Source: Janthinobacterium sp.
GTDB lineage: Bacteria > Pseudomonadota > Gammaproteobacteria > Burkholderiales > Burkholderiaceae_D
DNA: 64,000 nt
Direction of reading: 5' to 3'
Assembly (NCBI RefSeq): GCF_009923995.1
Contig: NZ_RFSK01000008.1
Span: 1-64,000, forward strand
The notes beneath the pieces are model-generated. The model was not told the DNA's origin and ran no database searches. It worked only from the letters and a program-made list of their open reading frames with translations. The position numbers and the translations under genes are program-made. Position 1 is the first letter of the stretch. Each line of letters starts with the position of its first letter. Shown piece by piece: positions 17,220 to 26,296 of the stretch.

Positions 17220-19217
17220 TCAGAACTGGACCTGCGCATTGGCCAGCCACGTGCGTCCCGCGCTGGGGAAACCGTCGGCCAGCGCGTAGTTGCGGTCAGC
17301 CAGGTTGCTCACGCCCGCTTCCAGGCTCAGGGACGGCATGGGGCGGTACACGGCTTTCAGGTTCACGGTGGTAAAGCCGCCCAGCTCCAGCGTGTTCGAG
17401 ACCCAGCGGCCGCTGTTCGTCTCGGCGATGGCCACCACGTCGAACTGGCGCGCCGCGTGCAGCACGGCGTGCGCCGTCAGCTTGTGGCGCGGCACGTCCG
17501 TCAGGCGGATGGCGCGGTCGCTGACGTTTTTCATGTCCGTGTAGGTGTAGTTGCCGCCGAAGTCCAGCCAGGCGCCGGCGCTGCCGCGCGCGCCCAGTTC
17601 CACGCCGCTAATGTGCGCCCTGCCCGCGTTCTGCATCTGCGCGCGCACGCCCGCCACATTCGCCACGCTCTGTATCTTGTCCTTCACGTCGCTGTAGAAC
17701 AGGGCGGCGTCCAGCGCCAGTCCGCGCACGCGGGCCTGGTAGCCCACTTCATAGTTGAGCGCCTCCTCGGCGCGCAGGGACGGGTTTTCGATATACGTGC
17801 CCAGGCGCTGCGAATAGCGGTCCTTCAGGGTCGGCAGGCGCGACTTGCGCGCCACGGTGGCGTACACCTTCGCTTCGGGACTCATCGTGTGGAACACACC
17901 CGCCTGCAGGTCGGTGGCCGCCTGATTGCCCGGCAAGGTGTAGGCATTGCCGGAGCTGTAGACGGTATCCGGGCGCAGTTCGTTGCGCGACACCCCCAGC
18001 GACAGTTCCGTCGCTCCGCTCAGGGCGATGCTGTCTTCGGCACCCAGCGTCCACAGGGCATCCTTGTACCAGGTGGTGCGCACGCCCTTGGCGTCGAGTT
18101 CCTGGTGTTCGTCGGCCTTGTAGCTGGCAACGAAGCGCAGGCTGTGCGCGGCCAGGCGGAACGACTCGAGTTCCACCGCCCCGCCATTCGTGCGGTCGTT
18201 GTAGATGCTGCGCCCGCCGCTGACGCTGCCCTGGCCGCTGGTCTTCAGGGTCGTGTAGCTGCCGTTCGTGTACGAGGTGATTTCATTGTCGTAGCTGTCG
18301 TGGTACAGGCGCAGTTTCAGGCGTTCCACTTCGCCCAGGCGCGTCTGCGAGACGAAATACACGCTTTCCTTGTTCCAGTACGGCCATTGCCAGTAGCGCG
18401 CGCCGACGGGATTGGTCGACGGCGGCTGGCCCTTTTCGCCATGCTGCTTGTAGTAGCTGAGCGCATATTCGTCGCCCGCCCGTGCGCCGTCGGGCGTCAG
18501 GCCCACCTTGAACGACAGTTTATGGTCCTTGCGATACGCGTTGTTGCGCATGCCGCCGTCTTCCGTGGCCGTCGCGCGCAAGTCGGACGACAGGGGAAAG
18601 CCGTCGCTGTCGATGTACGACACGCCCGCCTGCAGATACCATAGGCCCTGGTTGGTGCCCACGTTGGCCGACGCCTGGCGCTCGCTGCCAGAGCCGAAGC
18701 CGATGGAAGTGTCGCCTTCCAGGCGCGCCACGGGTTTGCGCGACACCAGGTTGATGGCGCCGCCCAGGGTATTGGCGCCATAGGCCACGGAACTGAAACC
18801 CTTGGCCACCTGGATGGCCGCCAGGTCGGCTGTCGTGAAGCGGTTGAAATCGACGTAGCCGTCATACGGCACGTAGACGGGAATGCCGTCGATGTACAGG
18901 GGCACCTGGCGCGCATCGAAGCCGCGGATGGCCACGGTCTTCTCGTTGCGCGAATTGGTCGACAGCGACACGCCGGACAGCAAATTGAGGGCGTCACCCA
19001 CGTTGTCGCGGTTGAAGCGGCGCATCTCGGCGCGGCTCACCTGCGTGCCCACCTGCGGTTCCGCCTGGCCTGCCTGCTCGCGCTGGCCGATCACCGTGAT
19101 CGTGCCCAGCACGAACGGCGCAGCCGCCTCCGCGTCCTCCCGGCTCCCTGTTTGCTGCGCATGCGCCATCTGCGCCAGCGCCAGCATCACGGCGCCTGCC
19201 ATTACCTGTTTCAACAT
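17220..19217 (-). CDS. TonB-dependent outer-membrane receptor
   Basis: A 665-residue outer-membrane transporter. A signal peptide (1-20) is followed by a TonB-box-like segment (TITVIG, 39-44), the plug domain (about 55-165, AIRGFDARQVPLYIDGIPVYVP) and a beta barrel ending in the usual terminal Phe (VQF). It belongs to the vitamin B12/siderophore-type receptor superfamily. No iron, B12 or siderophore genes surround it. Instead its promoter region carries two close matches to the ModE molybdate operator, and the next gene is a molybdopterin-fold periplasmic protein. I infer uptake of molybdate or a molybdate chelate; the transported ligand is not shown by the protein itself. Confidence 0.93.
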   Translation of the reverse strand: MLKQVMAGAVMLALAQMAHAQQTGSREDAEAAAPFVLGTITVIGQREQAGQAEPQVGTQVSRAEMRRFNRDNVGDALNLLSGVSLSTNSRNEKTVAIRGFDARQVPLYIDGIPVYVPYDGYVDFNRFTTADLAAIQVAKGFSSVAYGANTLGGAINLVSRKPVARLEGDTSIGFGSGSERQASANVGTNQGLWYLQAGVSYIDSDGFPLSSDLRATATEDGGMRNNAYRKDHKLSFKVGLTPDGARAGDEYALSYYKQHGEKGQPPSTNPVGARYWQWPYWNKESVYFVSQTRLGEVERLKLRLYHDSYDNEITSYTNGSYTTLKTSGQGSVSGGRSIYNDRTNGGAVELESFRLAAHSLRFVASYKADEHQELDAKGVRTTWYKDALWTLGAEDSIALSGATELSLGVSRNELRPDTVYSSGNAYTLPGNQAATDLQAGVFHTMSPEAKVYATVARKSRLPTLKDRYSQRLGTYIENPSLRAEEALNYEVGYQARVRGLALDAALFYSDVKDKIQSVANVAGVRAQMQNAGRAHISGVELGARGSAGAWLDFGGNYTYTDMKNVSDRAIRLTDVPRHKLTAHAVLHAARQFDVVAIAETNSGRWVSNTLELGGFTTVNLKAVYRPMPSLSLEAGVSNLADRNYALADGFPSAGRTWLANAQVQF

Positions 19218-19235
19218 CGTCTAGATCTTTCCACT

Positions 19236-19263
19236 CTCGTTGTATATCGTCTTATATAGCGAT
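19236..19263 (-). promoter_or_regulatory. ModE-box-like operator, proximal
   Basis: Read on the minus strand: ATCGCTATATA (19263-19253), a 6-nt spacer, then TATACAACGAG (19246-19236). Against the E. coli-type ModE consensus as I know it (ATCGCTATATA-N6-TATATAACGAT), the first arm is 11/11 and the second 9/11. The site ends 18 nt before the TonB-receptor start, over the likely -10/transcription start, which is the place for molybdate-dependent repression. Confidence 0.75.
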
Positions 19264-19304
19264 ATTCAGAAAAGCGGCCACCCGTGCGGCGGCCGTCACC
19301 CAAC

Positions 19305-19332
19305 AGCGCAATATACAGACGTATATAGCGAT
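19305..19332 (-). promoter_or_regulatory. ModE-box-like operator, distal
   Basis: Read on the minus strand: ATCGCTATATA (19332-19322), a 6-nt spacer, then TATATTGCGCT (19315-19305). The first arm is 11/11 and the second 8/11 to the ModE consensus. Its centre lies 69 bp upstream of the proximal site, suggesting cooperative binding upstream of the same promoter. Confidence 0.7.
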
Positions 19333-19482
19333 GCTCAAGCGACAAGGCCGAAAGTGCGCGCGCAAGTCAATTTTTCCCGCATTTTTCCCGCATCGCAGCA
19401 TTTCGCTGTGCGAACGAATGTTTCACAAAACGATTGACAGCCGGATGAGGGCTAGGCAAACTGATTTCCAGGGAGCCTGAAA

Positions 19483-20319
19483 ATGAATGCAAATATGACA
19501 AATATTCAAGCCGCAGCGGATCCGGAACTCATCGTCTTCAGCGACGACGAGGAAGGCAAGGACCGCCAGTTCGTCAACGCGCTGGCGCGGGGCCTGGAAG
19601 TGCTGCGCTGCTTCCGTCCCGGCGAAGTGTTCCTGTCGAACGCCGACATGGCCAAGCGCACGGCCATCCCGAAACCGACCATCTCCCGCCTGACCTATAC
19701 CCTCACGAAACTGGGCTACCTGAATTACTCGGACAGCCTGGGCAAGTATCAGCTGGGCGCCGGCGTGCTGGCCCTGGGCTACCGCATGCTGTCGAACCTG
19801 GACGTGCGCAAGATGGCGCGCCCCCTGATGGAAGAACTGGCCGAGCATGCGCAGGCCTCCGTCTCGCTGGGCACGCGCGACCGCCTCAGCATGGTCTACG
19901 TGGAGACGTGCCGCAGCAGCGCCAACGTCACCCTGCGCCTCGACGTCGGCTCGCGCATCCCCCTGATGACGACGGCCATGGGCAAGGCCCTGCTGTGCAT
20001 CCTGCCGCAGGCCGAGCGCGACTACCTGATGGACCATGCGCGCGTGCACGAGACGGAGCGCTGGCCGCGCATCAAGGCCGGCATCGAGCAAGGCTTCAAG
20101 GATTACCAGGACCGGGGCTTTTGCATCTCGGCCGGCGAATGGCAGAACGACGTACATGCCGTGGGCGTGCCCATGCTGGGTGCCGATGGCGAACAGGTGA
20201 TGGCCTTCAATTGCGGCGGCCCCGCCTTCCTGCTGTCGCGCGAAAAACTCGAAACCGACCTGGGACCGCGCCTGGTGGCCCTCGTCAAGACAGTGGAAAA
20301 AAACCTGGGCCGCGGGTAG
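19483..20319 (+). CDS. IclR-family transcriptional regulator
   Basis: A 278-residue IclR protein. The N-terminal winged HTH spans about residues 30-90 (ALARGLEVLRCFRPGEVFLSNADMAKRTAIPKPTISRLTYTL). The effector domain follows (about 105-275) with the usual GSRIPLMTTAMGKALL segment and a C-terminal VGVPMLGADG strand. A preceding AGGGAG fits the ATG at 19483. It is upstream of, and in line with, the acyl-CoA dehydrogenase, CoA-ligase and liv-type transporter genes, so it is the natural regulator of that catabolic and uptake cluster. The inducer is probably an aromatic or alicyclic acid or its CoA ester; this is inferred from family habits. Confidence 0.93.
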   Translation: MNANMTNIQAAADPELIVFSDDEEGKDRQFVNALARGLEVLRCFRPGEVFLSNADMAKRTAIPKPTISRLTYTLTKLGYLNYSDSLGKYQLGAGVLALGYRMLSNLDVRKMARPLMEELAEHAQASVSLGTRDRLSMVYVETCRSSANVTLRLDVGSRIPLMTTAMGKALLCILPQAERDYLMDHARVHETERWPRIKAGIEQGFKDYQDRGFCISAGEWQNDVHAVGVPMLGADGEQVMAFNCGGPAFLLSREKLETDLGPRLVALVKTVEKNLGRG

Positions 20320-20374
20320 ACTGCGCGCCCCCTCTCAATCACAGCTCCAATCACAGCGCCAAGGAATCAATCCG

Positions 20375-21529
20375 ATGATACGCGACGAAGAAACCCTGAA
20401 CATCCTGCTCGACAGCATTGCCCGCTTCGTGCGCGACGTGCTGGTGCCGAACGAGGCGCTGGTGGCCGAAACGGACACCATCCCGCCCGCCATCGTGGCG
20501 CAGATGCGCGAACTGGGCTTGTTCGGCCTGTCCATCCCGGAAGCCTACGGCGGCCTGGAACTGAGCATGGAAGAGGAAGTGCGCGTGGCCTTTGAAATCG
20601 CCCGCACCTCGCCCGCCTTCCGCTCGCTGATCGGCACGAACAACGGCATCGGCTCGCAAGGCATCGTCATCGACGGCACGGAAGCGCAAAAGCAGTACTA
20701 CCTGCCCAAGCTGGCGGCGGGCGAGATCATCGGCTCGTTCGCGCTGACGGAAGCCGGTTCCGGCTCCGACGCGGCCTCCCTGCGCACGACGGCCGTGCGC
20801 GACGGCGACTTCTATATCCTCAACGGCAGCAAGCGCTACATCACCAATGCGCCCGAAGCGAGCATCTTCACCGTCATGGCCCGCACGGACCCCGTCAAGC
20901 GGGGCGCCTCGGCCATTTCCGCCTTCATCGTGGAAAAGGACACGCCCGGCCTCTCGCTGGGAAAAATCGATAAAAAGATGGGCCAGCAAGGGGCGCACAC
21001 CTGCGACGTCATCTTCGAAAATTGCCGGGTCCCGGCCGCGAACCTCATCGGCGGCAAGGAAGGCGTGGGCTTCAAGACGGCCATGAAGGTGCTCGACAAA
21101 GGCCGCCTGCACATCGCCGCCGTCTGCGTGGGCGCGGCCGAACGCATGCTGGCCGACGCCCTGGCCTACGCCATGGAGCGCCAGCAGTTCGGCCAACCCA
21201 TCGCGGAATTCCAGCTGATCCAGGCCATGCTGGCCGACAGCAAGGCGGAAATCTACGCGGCGCGCAGCATGGTGCTCGACGCCGCGCGCCGGCGCGACAA
21301 CAAGGAAGACATTTCGACGGAAGCGTCGTGCTGCAAGCTGTTCGCCTCCGAAATGTGCGGCCGCGTGGCCGACCGCTCCGTGCAGATCCACGGCGGCGCC
21401 GGCTACATCAGCGAATACGCGGCCGAGCGCTTCTACCGCGACGTGCGCCTGTTCCGCATCTACGAAGGCACGACGCAGATCCAGCAGATCGTCATCGCCC
21501 GCAACATGATCAAGGCAGCGCAAAAGTGA
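20375..21529 (+). CDS. Acyl-CoA dehydrogenase
   Basis: A 384-residue FAD enzyme that introduces an alpha,beta double bond into an acyl-CoA. The N-terminal helical domain, the FALTEAGSGSDAASLRT flavin/substrate segment (about 125-141), IVEKDTPG, RMLADALAYAMERQQFGQPI and the C-terminal RIYEGTTQIQQIVIARNM with the catalytic Glu (about 368) are all present. AAGGA precedes the ATG. Twelve nt separate it from the CoA-ligase gene, so the pair would activate and then oxidise one acid. Sequence alone does not tell short-chain from alicyclic or aryl-alkanoyl substrates. Confidence 0.94.
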   Translation: MIRDEETLNILLDSIARFVRDVLVPNEALVAETDTIPPAIVAQMRELGLFGLSIPEAYGGLELSMEEEVRVAFEIARTSPAFRSLIGTNNGIGSQGIVIDGTEAQKQYYLPKLAAGEIIGSFALTEAGSGSDAASLRTTAVRDGDFYILNGSKRYITNAPEASIFTVMARTDPVKRGASAISAFIVEKDTPGLSLGKIDKKMGQQGAHTCDVIFENCRVPAANLIGGKEGVGFKTAMKVLDKGRLHIAAVCVGAAERMLADALAYAMERQQFGQPIAEFQLIQAMLADSKAEIYAARSMVLDAARRRDNKEDISTEASCCKLFASEMCGRVADRSVQIHGGAGYISEYAAERFYRDVRLFRIYEGTTQIQQIVIARNMIKAAQK

Positions 21530-21540
21530 AGGAGGCCGCG

Positions 21541-23082
21541 ATGGACATTCCCGCCCTGCTGGCCGGCTTGCCGGCGCGCCTGTCGGCCATTCCCGCCCAC
21601 TGGGCCGCGCGCACGCCCCACGCGCCGGCGCTGCATGAAAACGGCCGCAGCTGGACCTACGCCCAGCTGCAGCACGGTGTGGAAAATGCGGCACGGCTGC
21701 TGCGCGAGCTGGACGTGCGCGCCGGCGACCGCCTGATGGTGGTGGGCGAGAATGGCGCGCTGCAGGTGGCGCTGATCTTCGCGGCCGCCAGCATCGACGC
21801 CTGGATCGTCAACGTCAATGCCCGCCTGTCGGCGCGCGAGATCGACACCATCGCCGGGCATTCCAGCGCCCGGCGCGTGCTGTTCCTGGCCGGCGCTTCG
21901 CCGGAAGCGGCCGCGCACGCCGCACGTCTGGGCGCGGCCAGCGCCGTCACCGTCGAAGGCATGGGCGAGCTGCTGGCGGGCGAATTGAACGACGCTGCCA
22001 TCGCGGAAGCCTGCGTCCCCGGCAACGAGCAGGTGGCCGCGCTGATCTACACGACGGGCACCACGGGTCAGTCCAAGGGCGTGATGCTGACGCACCGCAA
22101 CCTGCTGTTCATCGCCGCCGTCTCCAGCACCTTGCGGGGCTTGACGCGCAGCGACCGCGCCTATGGCGTGCTGCCCATTTCGCACGTATATGGCCTCGCT
22201 TCCGTGGCCCTGGGTACCCTGTATGCGGGCGCCGCCCTGTACCTGGTGCCGCGCTTTTCCGTCGACGGCCTGCTCTCGGCCCTGAAGGACGACGAGCTGA
22301 CCATCGTGCAGGGCGTGCCCGCCATGTACGCCAAGCTGCTGCAAACGCTGGGCGGCGCCGATACGCCGCTGCCCACGCGGCTGCGCTTTGCGTATGCGGG
22401 CGGCTCGCCGCTGGCGCCGTCGCTCAAGCACGACGTGGAAAAGCTGCTGGGCACCGCGCTGCACAATGGCTACGGCATGACGGAAAGCGCGCCCACCATC
22501 AGCCAGACGCGCCTGGAAGCGCCGCGCATGGACGATTCCGTCGGCACGCCGATTCCCGGCGTGGAAGTGCGCGTCGTCAGCCTCGACGGCGTCGACGTGG
22601 CGCCGGGCGAGGCGGGCGAACTGTGGATACGCGGGCCGAACGTCATGGCCGGCTACTACCGCGAACCGGCCATGACGGCGGCCACCATGCGCGACGGCGG
22701 CTGGCTCAACACGGGCGACATGGCGCGCCAGGAGCGCGATGGCGCCCTGTTCATCGTGGGACGCACCAAGGAACTGATCATCCGCTCCGGCTTCAATGTG
22801 TATCCGCTGGAAGTGGAAACGGCCCTGAACGCCCACCCGTCCGTGGTGCAGTCGGCCGTCGTGGGGCGCAGCCTGGCCGACGGCAACGAAGACGTCATCG
22901 CCTACGTCGAAATCGACCAGCGCCAGCCCGCCACGGTGGAAGCCCTGCAAGCCTGGCTGGCGCACACCCTGTCGCCCTACAAATGTCCGTCGGCCATCAT
23001 CGTCATGGAAGCCCTGCCGGCGGCGGCCACCGGCAAGATATTAAAAGGACAACTGCGGCAGATGGCCCAGGAAAGGCAGTAA
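21541..23082 (+). CDS. Acyl-CoA synthetase (AMP-forming)
   Basis: A 513-residue member of the ANL superfamily that activates a carboxylic acid with ATP and CoA. The ATP-binding loop YTTGTTGQSKGVMLTH is near residue 170, the A5 motif NGYGMTE near 310, the hinge region NTGDMARQERDG and GRTKELIIRSGFNVYP near 405-425, and the conserved Lys in ATGKILKGQL at the end. AAGGAGG lies 6 nt before the ATG at 21541, fixing the start. It sits between the acyl-CoA dehydrogenase and the liv-type importer and should activate the imported acid. Long-chain, aryl or alicyclic specificity is open. Confidence 0.94.
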   Translation: MDIPALLAGLPARLSAIPAHWAARTPHAPALHENGRSWTYAQLQHGVENAARLLRELDVRAGDRLMVVGENGALQVALIFAAASIDAWIVNVNARLSAREIDTIAGHSSARRVLFLAGASPEAAAHAARLGAASAVTVEGMGELLAGELNDAAIAEACVPGNEQVAALIYTTGTTGQSKGVMLTHRNLLFIAAVSSTLRGLTRSDRAYGVLPISHVYGLASVALGTLYAGAALYLVPRFSVDGLLSALKDDELTIVQGVPAMYAKLLQTLGGADTPLPTRLRFAYAGGSPLAPSLKHDVEKLLGTALHNGYGMTESAPTISQTRLEAPRMDDSVGTPIPGVEVRVVSLDGVDVAPGEAGELWIRGPNVMAGYYREPAMTAATMRDGGWLNTGDMARQERDGALFIVGRTKELIIRSGFNVYPLEVETALNAHPSVVQSAVVGRSLADGNEDVIAYVEIDQRQPATVEALQAWLAHTLSPYKCPSAIIVMEALPAAATGKILKGQLRQMAQERQ

Positions 23083-23140
23083 ATTCAGCATTGCAGTTGG
23101 TTTCAAGAGACCCGACAATAAAACCCACGCGGGCAGCTTC

Positions 23141-23164
23141 GCCGGCGCCGATCCTGGCGCCGGC
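23141..23164. repeat. GC-rich hairpin upstream of substrate-binding protein gene
   Basis: GCCGGCGCC (23141-23149) and GGCGCCGGC (23156-23164) form a perfect 9-bp stem with a 6-nt loop between the CoA-ligase stop and the livJ-like start. No U-tract follows, so an mRNA-stabilising or attenuating hairpin is more likely than a terminator. Confidence 0.5.
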
Positions 23165-23185
23165 CACATCACCGGAGGAGACACG

Positions 23186-24352
23186 ATGAAACGCACATAC
23201 ACACGCATCGCCATGGCAGCACTGATTGCCGGCGCCTGGATGACGCAGGCCAGCGCCGACGAATTCCTCGTCGGCGCGGAAATCCCCCTGACGGGCAACC
23301 TGGCGCGCGTCGGCGCCGGCATGCAGGAAGGGATCATGGTCGCGGCCGAAGTGTTCAACAAGACCAACGGCAAGCACAAGATCAAGATCGTCACCGTCGA
23401 TGACGAATCGGCGCCGGCCAAGGCCATCGCCGCCGTGGAAAAGCTGGCCAGCCAGGGCGTGGTGGCCATCACGGGCGGCTACGGCTCGAACAATATCTCG
23501 CCCGCCTCGGACACGGCGAACAAGCTGGGCCTCGTCTACATCACCTCGGGCGGCGTGGACGACAGCCTGGTGGCCAGCGGGCGCAAGAATTTTTTCCGCA
23601 TCAATAACACGGCCGGCTACGAAAAAGCCATGCTGGGCCTGCTTGCCGACGTGGGTGCCAAGTCCGTCTCCATCGTGTATTCGACCAAGGATGCCACCAC
23701 GGGCCTGGCGAAGGATGTGGAAAAGGCCCTGGCCGCCAGGGGCGTGAAGGTGACGACGCACTCGTTCGACCCGGCCATTACCGATTTCAAGCCCATCATC
23801 AACAAGATCAAGCTGCAGGACAAGTCCGAAGTGGTGGCCATGGTCGGCTATGAAAACGACTACGTGGGCATCATCCGCGCCGCCCGCGTGCTCAAGCCGA
23901 AGATCAAGGCCATGGTGGGCGTGTGGTCGCTGGCCACGCCGAAGATGGCGGCCGACTTCCCCGACCTGATGCCGAACGTCTTCGGCACGGCCCTGCTGCC
24001 CTTCCCCACGGAATTCAAGACGGCCGACGGCAAGGCCTTCAGCGACGCCTACAAGCAGCTGTACAAGAAGGAACCGGATTACCTGGGCCAGTTCGGCTAT
24101 GTGCAGTCGATGCTGCTGTTCGAGGCCATCGCGCGCGCGGCCGACAAGGGCACGCTCAAGAAGGGCGGCGTGGCCGAGGAAATGCGCAAGACGGACCGCG
24201 AAACCCTGATCGGCCGGGTGCAGTTCGCCGCCAATGGCGACAACCAGAACTTCGTGCACCGCATGGCGCAGCACCAGGACAAGAAGGTGGTGATCGTCTG
24301 GCCGAAGGAACACGCCACGGGCAAGCTGAACTACCCCGCCGTGCCCTGGTAA
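23186..24352 (+). CDS. Branched-chain-type ABC substrate-binding protein
   Basis: A 388-residue periplasmic binding protein of the LivJ/LivK (receptor-family ligand-binding) type. A signal peptide (1-24, ending ASA) is followed by the typical VGAEIPLTGNLARVGAGMQEGIMVAAEVFN opening, AGGYGSNN-like and SGGVDDSLV segments, and a Type I bilobal fold. GGAGGAG precedes the ATG. The LivJ family binds amino acids, but many homologues next to CoA ligases bind aromatic acids, which fits this operon. It is followed by both permeases and both ATPases. Confidence 0.93.
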   Translation: MKRTYTRIAMAALIAGAWMTQASADEFLVGAEIPLTGNLARVGAGMQEGIMVAAEVFNKTNGKHKIKIVTVDDESAPAKAIAAVEKLASQGVVAITGGYGSNNISPASDTANKLGLVYITSGGVDDSLVASGRKNFFRINNTAGYEKAMLGLLADVGAKSVSIVYSTKDATTGLAKDVEKALAARGVKVTTHSFDPAITDFKPIINKIKLQDKSEVVAMVGYENDYVGIIRAARVLKPKIKAMVGVWSLATPKMAADFPDLMPNVFGTALLPFPTEFKTADGKAFSDAYKQLYKKEPDYLGQFGYVQSMLLFEAIARAADKGTLKKGGVAEEMRKTDRETLIGRVQFAANGDNQNFVHRMAQHQDKKVVIVWPKEHATGKLNYPAVPW

Positions 24353-24373
24353 GCAGCCTCCCGCTGCACACGC

Positions 24374-24389
24374 GCGTGCCACGGCACGC
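24374..24389. repeat. Short hairpin after substrate-binding protein gene
   Basis: GCGTGCC (24374-24380) and GGCACGC (24383-24389) are perfect inverted arms in the 100-nt gap between the binding-protein and permease genes. Such hairpins often limit read-through, so that the binding protein is made in excess over the permease. Confidence 0.4.
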
Positions 24390-24452
24390 ACCGATGAACG
24401 GCAGCGCCACGCGTCGCGCGCGATGCGCCGGCCTGCCTGACGGGATGACGAC

Positions 24453-25325
24453 ATGACAGAATTAATCTTGCAGGCCCTGTATTCGGGCCTGCTGCAGGGC
24501 GGCTCCTATGCCCTCATCGCGCTGGGTCTGGCGCTGGTGTTCGGCACCATGAAAGTGATCAACCTGGCGCACGGCGAACTGGTGCTGCTGGCCGCCTACA
24601 TCGCCTACAGCGTGGAATCCGGCCTGGGCCTGGGTCCCATGTTCGCCATTCCCATCGCGCTGGTGATCGTCAGCCTGACGTCCGTGGGCGTCTACCTGAT
24701 CGTCAGCCGCATCAGGAAAGACCGTGAAATCAATTCGCTGATCCTCACCTACGGCATCGGCGTCATCCTCACCAATTTCATTTTGCTGGTATGGAAGGCC
24801 GACATCCGCTCCACGTCGTCGAGCTGGCTGCAGGAAGGCTTTGAAATCGGCCCTTTCTTCAGCATGCGCAGCGAAGTGATCTTCTTTGGCGTCAGCCTGG
24901 TGCTGATGGCGGCCCTGTGGCGCTGGCTGTCCACCAGCTGGTATGGCCGCGCCGTGCGCGCCGTCTCCAGCAACCGCGACGCGGCCAAGCTGATGGGCAT
25001 CGACCCGGGCCGCACGGAACTGGTGTCGTTTCTCGTCGCCGGCATCCTGGCCGCCTTCGCCGGCGTGGCCCTGTTCAGCTATGGCGTGATCCAGCCGGCC
25101 TACGGCGGCGCGCTGACGGTGAAAGCCTTCATCATCACGGTACTGGCCGGCATCGGCTCCATCCCCGGCGTGCTGATCGCCGCCGTGCTGCTGGGCGTGG
25201 CCGAAGCGCTGACCGTCACCCTGGCCAGCTCCGCCCTGCAGGAATTGTCCGGCATGGTGCTGTTCCTGCTGGTCCTGTTCATCATGCCGAACGGTCTGTT
25301 CGGCGCACAACGGAGGCGCGGATGA
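24453..25325 (+). CDS. Branched-chain-type ABC permease, LivH-like
   Basis: A 290-residue inner-membrane permease with about eight helices. It has the LivH opening (LQALYSGLLQGGSYALIALGLALVFGTMKVINLAHGELVLLAAY) and the cytoplasmic EAA-like loop around AVRAVSSNRDAAKLMGIDPGR (about 170-190) that docks the ATPase. Its stop overlaps the LivM-like start (ATGA). It imports the same solute as the upstream binding protein. Confidence 0.94.
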   Translation: MTELILQALYSGLLQGGSYALIALGLALVFGTMKVINLAHGELVLLAAYIAYSVESGLGLGPMFAIPIALVIVSLTSVGVYLIVSRIRKDREINSLILTYGIGVILTNFILLVWKADIRSTSSSWLQEGFEIGPFFSMRSEVIFFGVSLVLMAALWRWLSTSWYGRAVRAVSSNRDAAKLMGIDPGRTELVSFLVAGILAAFAGVALFSYGVIQPAYGGALTVKAFIITVLAGIGSIPGVLIAAVLLGVAEALTVTLASSALQELSGMVLFLLVLFIMPNGLFGAQRRRG

Positions 25326-26296
25326 AGCGTTCGACAGTCATTGCAACGGCGGGCCTGCTGCTGGCCGCGTATGTCGCCGTGCCGCTGGCGCTGGGCGCCA
25401 ACCAGTATGTCATGAGCATGGTGGTGGCGGCCCTGATCATCGGCGGCGTGGCCATGTCCTGGGCCCTGCTGGGGAACCTGGGCGGCATGGTCAGCTTCGG
25501 CCATGCGGCCTTCTTCGGCGTGGGCGCCTACGTCTCCGCCTTGACCACCGTCAAACTGGGCGTGCCCGTGTTTGCCGCCATGCTGCTGGGCGGCGCGGGC
25601 GCGGCCATCGCCGCCGTCATCATGCTGCCCGTGCTGCGCCTGCGCGGACCGTATTTTGCCCTGGCCATCCTCGCCTACGCGCATATCTTCCGCATCCTCG
25701 CCACGGAATGGAGTTCCGTCACGGGCGGCGCCGGCGGCATCAACAACATCCCGGCCCTGCCCGCCGTCCTCGGCTTCGACCTGGCCAGCAAGACGGGCGC
25801 CTACCTGGTGGTGCTGACCCTGGTGGTGGCATGCGCCTTCGCCTACAGCCGCATCCGCGCCAGCCACTACGGCATCGCCCTGCGCGCCATGCACGACAGC
25901 GAAGACGCCACGCGCGTCGTCGGCGTCAACAGCACCTTGCTGAAGGGCGCCATGCTGCTCGTGTCGGCCTTCATGGCGGGCCTGTTCGGCGCCTTCAACG
26001 CCCATTACATCAATTTCCTCGAACCGGACTACGCCTTCAACAGCCTGTGGGTGACCTTGCCCATCGTGGCGGCCATCTTCGGCGGCTACCGCACCATCCT
26101 CGGCCCCGTGCTGGGCGCCGTGGTGGTCTACCTCGTCGACCAACTCATTTTCAAGTCGCTGATCCCCACCGGGCACCAGCTGGTGCTGGGCGTGCTGCTG
26201 GTGGCGATGATCGTCTTCAGCCCGAACGGCCTGCTGCCGCTGCTGCAGAAATGGCTGAAAAACGCGTTCAACGCCAAGGAGAAAGCACATGCTTGA
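25322..26296 (+). CDS. Branched-chain-type ABC permease, LivM-like
   Basis: A 324-residue second permease. It shows the LivM features GNLGGMVSFGHAAFFGVGAYVSAL (about 55-78), RGPYFALAILAYAHIFRILATEWSSVTGGAGGI, and the ATPase-docking loop RASHYGIALRAMHDSEDATRVVGVN (about 180-205). The ATG at 25322 overlaps the LivH-like stop, and its own stop overlaps the LivG-like start, so translation is coupled on both sides. Confidence 0.94.
   Translation: MKRSTVIATAGLLLAAYVAVPLALGANQYVMSMVVAALIIGGVAMSWALLGNLGGMVSFGHAAFFGVGAYVSALTTVKLGVPVFAAMLLGGAGAAIAAVIMLPVLRLRGPYFALAILAYAHIFRILATEWSSVTGGAGGINNIPALPAVLGFDLASKTGAYLVVLTLVVACAFAYSRIRASHYGIALRAMHDSEDATRVVGVNSTLLKGAMLLVSAFMAGLFGAFNAHYINFLEPDYAFNSLWVTLPIVAAIFGGYRTILGPVLGAVVVYLVDQLIFKSLIPTGHQLVLGVLLVAMIVFSPNGLLPLLQKWLKNAFNAKEKAHA

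Noticed and set aside
19434..19439. TTGACA before the IclR gene as a -35 element
   Set aside because: No acceptable -10 is found at 16-18 nt spacing, so I did not list a promoter.
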